Shown: in pieces, positions 1 to 5,599 of the stretch
How the letters are laid out: every line of letters starts with the position of its first letter
How positions within the stretch are numbered: position 1 is the first letter of the stretch
Assembly (NCBI GenBank): GCA_016789785.1
Contig: JAEUQE010000367.1
Coordinates: 1-5,599 of the forward strand
Origin: Bryobacterales bacterium
GTDB lineage: Bacteria > Acidobacteriota > Terriglobia > Bryobacterales > Bryobacteraceae
DNA length: 5,599 nucleotides
Direction of reading: 5' to 3'
Notes under the pieces: generated by a model
The model's input: the letters and a program-made list of their open reading frames with translations, nothing else
What the model was told of the DNA's origin: nothing
The model's database searches: none
Translations under genes and position numbers: made by a program

Positions 1-1601
1 CCGGCGTTCCGAGGCCTTTCCGTGAACCGGGTGTGCAGCAACCGGACCCCTTGCCGGGGGGGGCTCCGCTAAACGTTCCGCGCTTCGATACCAATCCTGA
101 ATTGCTCCGTGTGGATAGCAACGGGCAGACTGGAACGTCAGCCATCGACGTCACAACAGGCGCCACGGTATCGAATCTGGTCGGCCCGCTCGACTACAGC
201 TTCCGCTACTACACGATCCTGCCGGACCCAGCGACGACGCCGGTGGCGAGCGGCAATGAGTCGGCAACGGCGGTACCGGTTCCGGGCGCGAACCAATTCA
301 CCGTGGCGTCGTTCAACATGCAACGCTTCTTTGACACTACCAACGATCCGGCCATTGGCGAACCGGTGCTCACCGGGACGGCATTCAACAACCGGCTGAA
401 CAAAGCGTCGCTGGCGATCCGCAATGTGATGCGCACACCGGATGTGATCGGTGTGCAGGAGGCGGAGAATCTCGCCACGCTGCAAGCCGTGGCGGCGAAA
501 GTGAACGCGGATGCGGTTGCGGCGTCGCAGCCTGACCCTTCCTATGTTGCATACCTTGTCGAAGGCAACGATGTGGGTGGGATCGATGTCGGCTTCCTGG
601 TGAAATCGAGCCGGGTGACGGTGGTGGACGTGACGCAAGCCGGAGCAGGGACGCTGTTTATCAATCCCGATACCTCGACCGAGTTGCTGAACGACCGGCC
701 GCCGCTGATTCTGCGGGCGACCATCGCGGGGCAGGCGTTCACCGTGATCGTGAATCATCTTCGTTCGCTGAATGGCGTCGACTCCGTGACTGTGGGCAGC
801 AATGGCTGGGTTACCGCGGGCACGCGCGTGAGGGCAAAACGGAGAGCCCAGGCCGAGTTCCTGGCGAATCTGATTCAGACCCGACAGACCGCGAGTGCCA
901 CGGAGCGCATCGTGGTCTTGGGTGACCTCAACGCCTTCCAGTTCAACGATGGTTATGTCGATGTCGTGGGGACGATTCGCGGCATTCCCACGCCCGTGAA
1001 TCAAGTGGTGGCGTCATCCAGCGATCTGGTGAATCCGGATCTCACGAATCTGGTGGACACGGTTACCGCGGCGCAGCGCTATTCGTATGTGTTCGGCGGC
1101 AGCGCGCAGGTGCTGGATCATGTGCTGGTCAATGCAGCGATGTTGCCCATGGTTGGCGGCTACGCCATCGCGCGGAGCAACGCCGATTTCCCGGAAGTAT
1201 TCCGCAATGACTCGACGCGGCCGGAGCGGCTTTCCGACCATGACATGCCGGTGGCGTACTTCAATTTGCCATCGGCGCCGGCGGACGTGACCAGCCAGTT
1301 CACGATCGTCCGGACAGGCCTGCTGTTCAGCCGTGTGACCGGGACGTTCAACCAGACAATCACCATCACCAACAAGACCGCCAGCACGATCAGCGGTCCG
1401 TTTCACTTGCGGTTCGGTGGGTTGACGCCGGGGGTGACGCTGGCGAATGCGACGGGATCGACGGGAGGCGCACCGTACATCACAATCCCCGGAGTGAGCA
1501 GTTTGGGCGCGGGCGCTTCGGCCTCGGTGGGCGTTCGGTTCGCAAACCCGGCCTTTGCCGCGATCAACTATTCCTTGTCTGTTCTGGCAGGGTTGTTCTA
1601 G
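1..1601 (+). CDS. Secreted endonuclease/exonuclease/phosphatase-family nuclease (5' partial)
   Basis: Probable extracellular metal-dependent nuclease of the DNase-I-like fold (ExeM/NucH-like), expected to cut extracellular DNA. Numbering from the GTG at 33, the family motifs are complete and in order: SFNMQ (N95), VQEAE (E143), GIDVG (D185), NHLRS (H242), GDLNA (D298, N300), LDHV (D362, H363) and SDHD (D402, H403). These are the metal-binding and catalytic positions of the fold. About 90 residues before the core resemble the OB-like region that precedes it in such exported nucleases. Residues 416-522 form a Ser/Thr/Gly-rich, beta-rich tail, probably an Ig-like domain, with no sorting signal. 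The reading frame is open to the left edge (GVPRPFREPG precedes the GTG, matching the family), so the GTG at 33 is internal and the signal peptide lies outside. The visible part has no cysteine, as is common for exported proteins. The family call is strong; substrate preference is inferred. Confidence 0.92.
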   Translation, partial: GVPRPFREPGVQQPDPLPGGAPLNVPRFDTNPELLRVDSNGQTGTSAIDVTTGATVSNLVGPLDYSFRYYTILPDPATTPVASGNESATAVPVPGANQFTVASFNMQRFFDTTNDPAIGEPVLTGTAFNNRLNKASLAIRNVMRTPDVIGVQEAENLATLQAVAAKVNADAVAASQPDPSYVAYLVEGNDVGGIDVGFLVKSSRVTVVDVTQAGAGTLFINPDTSTELLNDRPPLILRATIAGQAFTVIVNHLRSLNGVDSVTVGSNGWVTAGTRVRAKRRAQAEFLANLIQTRQTASATERIVVLGDLNAFQFNDGYVDVVGTIRGIPTPVNQVVASSSDLVNPDLTNLVDTVTAAQRYSYVFGGSAQVLDHVLVNAAMLPMVGGYAIARSNADFPEVFRNDSTRPERLSDHDMPVAYFNLPSAPADVTSQFTIVRTGLLFSRVTGTFNQTITITNKTASTISGPFHLRFGGLTPGVTLANATGSTGGAPYITIPGVSSLGAGASASVGVRFANPAFAAINYSLSVLAGLF

Positions 1602-1605
1602 AATC

Positions 1606-1610
1606 GGAGA
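1606..1610 (+). promoter_or_regulatory. Ribosome binding site of the PEP-CTERM gene
   Basis: GGAGA lies 7 bases before the ATG at 1618, in the 16-bp gap after the nuclease stop. It fixes the start at 1618 instead of the in-frame ATG at 1555, which lies inside the nuclease gene and would put 21 extra residues before a clear signal peptide. Confidence 0.8.
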
Positions 1611-1617
1611 TCCAACA

Positions 1618-2223
1618 ATGAAACTCTTCCTTCTGTCCCTGATGCTGTCTGTAGCGCCTCTTTCCGCGGCACGGATTTTTCAGATCTCCGTGAACACGCA
1701 AACGATCAGCGGGGTCAATGGCTACCTTGATTTTCAGTTCAACCCTGGGGGAGGCGACTCGGATCCTGGCACCGCGGCAATTTCGCTTTACTCGGGCGGA
1801 ACGTTGGATATGGCCATGGTCGCCGGCGACGTTACGGGTTCGCTGCCGGGAGTGGTCACGATCGGCAACACGACAGGATTCAACAACCTGTTTCAAGCGA
1901 TCACGTTCGGTGCGCAGGTCTTCTTTTGGGTGACGATTGATGGGCCAGTGTTGAATTCACCCGATCCGCTGTCGACCTCGGGCTCTTCGTTTTCGTTTTC
2001 GATGTTCGCCGATGATCAGGTGACTCCGCTGTTGACCGATGATGCTTTCGGATACGCCGTGACCATCGACGCCGGTCCGCAAGGAGCGATCGCCGTGAGC
2101 AATCTCGCGCGGCTGGGAGTGGTGGAGATCTCCGATGTACCTGAACCCGGTAGCGTCTGGCTGGCGCTGGTGGGGATGGCAGCGATCGTGGGTGGCGTTT
2201 TGCGAAGGAAGATCGCCGGCTGA
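1618..2223 (+). CDS. PEP-CTERM sorting domain protein (NF038129-like)
   Basis: A 201-residue exported protein of unknown function, handled by the exosortase/PEP-CTERM system. Residues 1-18 are a signal peptide (MKLF, hydrophobic core, likely cleavage after SAA). The C-terminus has the full tripartite sorting signal: VPEP at 174-177, a hydrophobic segment at about 179-193, and a basic tail with RRK at 196-198. An exosortase is expected to remove this tail at the envelope. The middle is beta-rich, has no cysteine, and includes GYLDFQFNPG (35-44) and GDVTGSLPG (70-78). From memory these resemble the PEP-CTERM family NF038129; I could not search it. The gene follows the nuclease by 16 bp with its own ribosome binding site, so co-transcription is likely. 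No exosortase gene is in the window, which is usual because substrates are scattered through the genome. The sorting call is very secure; the role is unknown. Confidence 0.93.
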   Translation: MKLFLLSLMLSVAPLSAARIFQISVNTQTISGVNGYLDFQFNPGGGDSDPGTAAISLYSGGTLDMAMVAGDVTGSLPGVVTIGNTTGFNNLFQAITFGAQVFFWVTIDGPVLNSPDPLSTSGSSFSFSMFADDQVTPLLTDDAFGYAVTIDAGPQGAIAVSNLARLGVVEISDVPEPGSVWLALVGMAAIVGGVLRRKIAG

Positions 2224-2226
2224 GAG

Positions 2227-2258
2227 TGGTACGCCCGAGAGGATTCGAACCTCTGACC
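2227..2258 (-). pseudogene. tRNA 3'-end fragment, possible integration (att) site remnant
   Basis: Read on the minus strand, this is the 3' end of a tRNA: a variable-region-like GGTC, a 5-bp T stem AGAGG/CCTCT around the loop TTCGAAT (2238-2254), the 3' acceptor strand CGGGCGT (2231-2237), discriminator A (2230) and an encoded CCA (2227-2229). Beyond 2258 the tRNA stops. No matching 5' acceptor strand, D-arm or anticodon stem occurs within the next 60 bases. The acceptor and T-arm recall bacterial tRNA-Arg genes, but the isoacceptor cannot be fixed from this piece. It begins 3 bases after the stop of the PEP-CTERM gene, on the opposite strand. A lone tRNA 3' end is the usual mark left at the far end of an element integrated into a tRNA gene. 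By the usual geometry the element would lie to the right, with the intact tRNA beyond the window. A decayed tRNA is the alternative. Confidence 0.75.
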
Positions 2259-2340
2259 GGGTTCACCGGGCAACGGGTTGCTTGCTTACACGTGGATGGC
2301 AAGTAGCGCCCGGCGCGCGGCCATTGCTGCGACGGGCCGA

Positions 2341-2349
2341 TGATACACT
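2341..2349 (+). promoter_or_regulatory. Possible extended -10 promoter of the permease gene
   Basis: TGATACACT fits an extended -10 element (TG, one base, then TACACT). A weak TTGCTG at 2324-2329 is only 14 bases before TACACT, too close for a standard -35. Transcription would start around 2356-2359, at or just before the ATG at 2359, so the message may have no leader. This rests on pattern alone. Confidence 0.3.
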
Positions 2350-2358
2350 CGGTGGGTC

Positions 2359-3657
2359 ATGGATCTCAGTGTCATCGGCATCGTCGTCTCGCTTCTCTTC
2401 ATTGTGGCTTTGGCCATGCGCGGATGGCACATCATCCTGATCGCACCGCTGGCGGTGGTGGTGACCGCTCTGTTTTCGGGAATGGAGATCCTGCCGCTGC
2501 TGACCGGCCCCTACATGAAGGGCTTCGTCAACTACGCGAGCAAGTTCTACCTCGTGTTTCTGGTGGCGTCGATCTTCGGCAAGGTGATGGAGGATTCCGG
2601 CGCGGCGCGATCCATCGCCCTGAGCATTCTGCGTCTCACCGGCCGTGGCAGCCAGTACAACGTGTTGCTGGCGATCTCCGCGATCACGCTCGGGCTGACC
2701 TATGGCGGCGTGAGCCTGTTTGTCGTGATCTTCGCGGTGATTCCGATTGCGCGGCCGCTGTTTCGGGAACTCAACGTGCCGTGGCATCTCTTTGTGGCCG
2801 CATTCACGTTCGGCATCGGCTCTATCACGATGACGATGATTCCCGGCACGCCATCGATCATCAACATCATGCCGACGAGGTACATGCAGTCCACTCCCGC
2901 ATCGGCGCCGCTGCTCGGCCTGCTTTCTGCCGTAATCGTGGTGGCGTTCAATCTCTGGTACATGCGCTTTGCACTCGCGCGAGCGGTTGCCCGCGGCGAG
3001 TCGTACGCCGACCTGGGTGTTTCCGCGTCTTCCGAACATGCCAATGCGCCCGAATCGACTCCCTCGGTTGCGCTGTGCCTGATTCCCCCGGTCACTCTCA
3101 TCACGTTGCTGAATTTCGTCAAGCTCGATGTGCTGGTAGCGATGAGTGCGGCGATCTGCGTGTGCATCGCGCTCTTCCGGAGCCGCTACAAGAGCATCCT
3201 TGAGACGCTCAATCGTGGCGCGATCAATACAGTGCTTCCGATCGTCAACACCTGCGCCGATGTCGGCTACGGAATGTCGATCGCGGCGACCGAAGGATTC
3301 AAGACCGTCAGCGCCGCGCTGCTCGCCATGCCGGGACATCCGATCATCTCGCTTTCCATCGCGACGAACATCATGGCCGCGATCTCCGGATCGGCGTCCG
3401 GAGGATTGGGGATCATCCTGGAGACCGTTGCGCCGAAGTATCTTGCCCTCGGATTGAGCCCGGATCTGGTGCACCGCGTGTCGGTGATCTCGGCGGGCGC
3501 TTTCGATGCGCTGCCACACAACGGGGTCATCATCACGAGCCTTGCTGTGACCGGACTCACTCACTCCGTCGCTTACAAGCATGTCTGGTGGGGACACGTA
3601 GTGGCGACGGCGCTGGCGTTGCTGATCGTGATTCCCGCGGGAATCTGGCTCTACTGA
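2359..3657 (+). CDS. GntP-family permease (gluconate/organic-acid:H+ symporter family)
   Basis: A complete 432-residue inner-membrane transporter, close to the usual GntP length of about 440-450. The family imports gluconate, related sugar acids, 3-hydroxybutyrate and similar carboxylates with protons. The sequence shows about 12 hydrophobic segments, roughly at 4-20, 25-48, 60-78, 102-132, 142-165, 183-205, 238-274, 286-310, 328-356, 388-400 and 409-431. A polar loop lies at about 206-236. The N-terminal LAMRGWHIILIAPLA (18-32) and the C-terminal DALPHNGVIITSLAVTGLTH (383-402) are family hallmarks. The start at 2359 gives the expected N-terminus; there is only a poor GGTGGG before it, so the message may be leaderless. 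No dehydratase, kinase or regulator lies beside it, so the substrate cannot be named. The gene stands alone on its strand and converges with the hydrolase gene, overlapping it by 7 bp. Confidence 0.88.
   Translation: MDLSVIGIVVSLLFIVALAMRGWHIILIAPLAVVVTALFSGMEILPLLTGPYMKGFVNYASKFYLVFLVASIFGKVMEDSGAARSIALSILRLTGRGSQYNVLLAISAITLGLTYGGVSLFVVIFAVIPIARPLFRELNVPWHLFVAAFTFGIGSITMTMIPGTPSIINIMPTRYMQSTPASAPLLGLLSAVIVVAFNLWYMRFALARAVARGESYADLGVSASSEHANAPESTPSVALCLIPPVTLITLLNFVKLDVLVAMSAAICVCIALFRSRYKSILETLNRGAINTVLPIVNTCADVGYGMSIAATEGFKTVSAALLAMPGHPIISLSIATNIMAAISGSASGGLGIILETVAPKYLALGLSPDLVHRVSVISAGAFDALPHNGVIITSLAVTGLTHSVAYKHVWWGHVVATALALLIVIPAGIWLY
3630..3645. repeat. Perfect 16-bp palindrome at the convergent gene ends
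   Basis: GATTCCCGCGGGAATC is its own reverse complement. It lies in the last codons of the permease gene, 9 bases before that stop codon, and 5 bases beyond the hydrolase stop on the minus strand. As RNA it could form a 6-bp stem with a CGCG loop on either strand. No T-run follows on either side, so it is at best a weak or factor-assisted terminator. It could also be a dimer-binding site or chance. Confidence 0.45.
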
Positions 3658-5599
3658 CGGGTCTGCCGGTTGGAGCGCAGTTGGACCGTGATCCATTCGC
3701 CAAGCGCGTTCTCGGATTCGGGCTTTGCCATCACGCGCACGCGACCCTGTTTGCGAAGCGTTCCGAAGTGGGTCTCGATCGCGCCATCGTTCAACGGACG
3801 ATTGCGGGCATCGACCGGCGATTCGATCCACATCGCGGCCGGCAGTACCGCGGCGATGTCCGCCAGATCGCCGGCCGACAGCATGTCGGGCACAATCACG
3901 TGACTCGGAAGATAGATGAAGGTGTCATCGTAGATCGACTCGATCGATGCCAGTGCACGCCGCGTCGCAATGGCGCGCACCTCGGGCTCGAAGAGCGCGG
4001 TCAGCAACGCAAGCATTCCGCCCAGCGGATCCGCTTCATACTGCACGTCCGGCCCGATCTGCCAGCCGGGCGATTCGTCAAGCACGATCCGCTCCGGATT
4101 GAGTGCGGCGTCGGAATCACCCCAGATCGCCATGCGCGACGAGTCGATGTCCGCACGGGTCCGCAGGTAGGTCATCACGGTGCGCACGTCTTTCACGCGG
4201 CGGCCCAACAGACTGCTCCCGAGCATCAATTCCGTTCCGGCCTGCGAAGTCTCCGTGGTGGATGGTCCGCGACGCATGTCGGGCGATGTCTCTCCGGTAC
4301 CGCGAACGTCGGGCAGGCAGACCGCATATCCTTGCCGCAGCAGACTCAATACCTCCTCGTGATGGTCGCGCCACATGCCTTCCTTGCCGGCATGCGACAG
4401 TCCGATCACAACGCCGGCGCGGCCTGGGGCGGCGTTCGGTTTGAAGAGTAACATCGGGACGGAGATCCCTGGCTCGCTCTGGATCGTTAGCGCCTCGACG
4501 GTCACGCCCGTTACCGTTCGTGGGGAATGCGCAGTTACTTCCAGTGCGCGATTGGGCTCCATGTCTCCGAGCCGGCGAGTCCACTCCTCGCGAAGCCACT
4601 TCAGGCGGCCCTGGGCGCCCAATGCAGCCAATGCCCCCCGCGCCTTCTCCAGACGTGGACGGGCGATCTCGCGCGCCAGTGCATGGACCGGGCGGCTCGC
4701 GGCCATCAACGCCAGTTGCGGATCGTAAGCGAGTAACTCCGATTCCGGACGCCGATCGTCCGGCTCCTGTGCGGGTGCCGGGATTCCGAACCAGCGCTGT
4801 AACTCGGGATACAACGTCTTACGTTGCGCCGGTCCGATGTTCGTGCATTCTCCCGGCCCTGGGAATCCTCCGAAACCGTGTGCTTCATCAAGATTGTCCA
4901 ACGCTCCGTACAGACCGAACACCTTTCGATAGCGCTGCCACACCGGCTGCTTCTCGATCTCCCAACCCATCTCGAACGAAAAAATGAACTTCCGGGGCGC
5001 AACCGAAGCGCATATCAGCCACGGCATGTACTGTTCGGAAATGCTGCGGGGAAGATTGCGCGTGGTCTCCCAACTTCCCCAGCCCGGATCAGCCAGGCCT
5101 TCGGGCCAATCGCCCCGGCCGTTGTTCTCGGGCATCGCCTCGCCAAAGCAGAAGGGTGCGACCGCCGCGATCCGCGAATCGACCGCCGCAGCGACAGCCG
5201 CCGGGTCGCCGCCTCCGGCCACCGCGCCCAACAGGATGATCTTCGAAGGGTCCACTTCATTCCGGGATGTTAGTAAGTCGACGGAGCGCATGATATCCCA
5301 CACCATCCACTTGATCAGGCTTTCACCCGCTGCATACAACTGCATGCCGAGGTTATACCGTGCATGATAGCCTTCCCGGTTCCACGGGTAAGTCTGGATA
5401 CGTTCGCCATGACCGAGGTTATCGGCGATGAGTACCGCGCTGCCGGCGCGAGCCCAAAGGATACCCATATCCTGAAGCTCCATTTGGGTGCGCGGGCGGT
5501 GATGGCTCGGCACGATAATGAAAGCCGGCACGCGTCCCCGTGGCGATTCCGGCAGATAGAGATTGGCGGCGATCCAGAGACCGGGACGGCTTTGATAGA
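3651..5599 (-). CDS. Tandem alpha/beta-hydrolase, acetylxylan-esterase-like (5' partial)
   Basis: The last 648 residues of a protein with two alpha/beta-hydrolase domains, probably an exported esterase- or peptidase-like enzyme. The frame is open to the right edge (LWIAANLYLPESPRGR precedes the GTG at 5531, typical of the first strands of this fold), so the true start and any signal peptide lie outside. Numbering from that GTG, domain 1 (about 1-250) has HH at 10-11, DNLGHGE (37-43), a nucleophile-elbow equivalent GAVAGGG (102-108) with Val104 where Ser is expected, and a likely catalytic His218 in DEAHGF. A linker with a helical part follows (about 255-330). Domain 2 (about 340-626) has SHAGKEG (379-385), DVRGTGE (408-414), an elbow GDSDA (471-475) with Ser473, and VDARNR (573-578) with Asp574. 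No histidine follows its last predicted strand (about 597-603). The substrate is unknown; acetylated polysaccharide is only a guess. The stop codon lies inside the end of the convergent permease gene. Confidence 0.82.
   Translation of the reverse strand, partial: YQSRPGLWIAANLYLPESPRGRVPAFIIVPSHHRPRTQMELQDMGILWARAGSAVLIADNLGHGERIQTYPWNREGYHARYNLGMQLYAAGESLIKWMVWDIMRSVDLLTSRNEVDPSKIILLGAVAGGGDPAAVAAAVDSRIAAVAPFCFGEAMPENNGRGDWPEGLADPGWGSWETTRNLPRSISEQYMPWLICASVAPRKFIFSFEMGWEIEKQPVWQRYRKVFGLYGALDNLDEAHGFGGFPGPGECTNIGPAQRKTLYPELQRWFGIPAPAQEPDDRRPESELLAYDPQLALMAASRPVHALAREIARPRLEKARGALAALGAQGRLKWLREEWTRRLGDMEPNRALEVTAHSPRTVTGVTVEALTIQSEPGISVPMLLFKPNAAPGRAGVVIGLSHAGKEGMWRDHHEEVLSLLRQGYAVCLPDVRGTGETSPDMRRGPSTTETSQAGTELMLGSSLLGRRVKDVRTVMTYLRTRADIDSSRMAIWGDSDAALNPERIVLDESPGWQIGPDVQYEADPLGGMLALLTALFEPEVRAIATRRALASIESIYDDTFIYLPSHVIVPDMLSAGDLADIAAVLPAAMWIESPVDARNRPLNDGAIETHFGTLRKQGRVRVMAKPESENALGEWITVQLRSNRQTRQ

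Noticed and set aside
33..35. GTG as the true start of the nuclease gene.
   Set aside because: The frame is open to the window edge, the residues before it fit the family, and no signal peptide follows the GTG.
138..1004. A 288-codon open frame on the minus strand across the nuclease gene.
   Set aside because: Arg/His-rich composition with no motifs, fully inside a gene with intact catalytic motifs on the other strand.
2267..2284. A hairpin (CGGGCAA with TTGCTTG around a CGGG loop) as a terminator of the PEP-CTERM gene.
   Set aside because: Only 7 pairs including two G-T pairs, and no T-run follows, so it is too weak to call.
2224..2304. A complete minus-strand tRNA gene.
   Set aside because: The 5' acceptor strand that should pair with CGGGCGT is not found at the expected distance, and there is no D-arm or anticodon stem.
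2135..2440. An open frame whose translation contains PERIRTSD.
   Set aside because: This peptide is a well-known false translation of the T-arm and 3' end of tRNA genes read on the wrong strand. It supports the tRNA fragment, not a protein.
3385..3405. TCCGGA repeated 6 bases apart, a potential hairpin.
   Set aside because: Short, inside a conserved coding stretch, and explained by GC-rich codons.
2263..3831. A 522-codon open frame on the minus strand across the permease gene.
   Set aside because: Its translation is dominated by Arg, His, Gln and Asp with no recognisable domain. It is a shadow of GC-rich codon use in the permease, which has clear family motifs.
3588..4451. A 287-codon open frame on the + strand opposite the hydrolase gene.
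   Set aside because: Low-information Arg/His/Gly composition; the minus strand encodes recognisable hydrolase motifs throughout.
5529..5531. GTG as the true start of the hydrolase gene.
   Set aside because: The frame continues to the window edge, and the upstream residues (LWIAANLYLP) fit the first strand of the alpha/beta-hydrolase fold.

Overview
The window is a high-GC, gene-dense bacterial chromosome segment. It has four protein genes and a short tRNA 3'-end fragment. An exported protein with a VPEP sorting tail (PEP-CTERM/exosortase system), a secreted DNase-I-fold nuclease and a large tandem alpha/beta-hydrolase together suggest a Gram-negative, exosortase-bearing soil or water bacterium. 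I favour an Acidobacteriota member (Bryobacterales/Solibacter-like). That placement is an inference from gene style, not from a marker gene.

Left part (1-2223, + strand): the 3' part of a gene for an extracellular endonuclease/exonuclease/phosphatase-type nuclease that begins before the window. After a 16-bp gap with a good ribosome binding site comes a 201-residue PEP-CTERM protein. The two probably form one transcript and both products are probably exported.

Middle (2224-2358): a 135-bp gap. Three bases after the PEP-CTERM stop lies, on the minus strand, the 3' end of a tRNA: encoded CCA, discriminator base, 3' acceptor strand and a complete T-arm. The rest of the tRNA is missing. This looks like the remnant left at one end of an element integrated into a tRNA gene, so it may mark the boundary between the left and right halves of the window. 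A possible extended -10 promoter sits directly before the next start codon.

Right part (2359-5599): a complete GntP-family permease on the + strand, likely for a sugar acid or other small organic acid. Converging on it is the 3' part of a tandem alpha/beta-hydrolase (acetylxylan-esterase-like) on the minus strand. The two genes overlap by 7 bp at their stop codons, beside a perfect 16-bp palindrome. In the hydrolase, the first domain lacks the nucleophile serine but has a plausible histidine, while the second has a serine but no obvious histidine after the last strand.

I see no CRISPR array, transposase, integrase, toxin-antitoxin pair or recognisable defence system. The most interesting points are the tRNA remnant and the split catalytic residues of the hydrolase.
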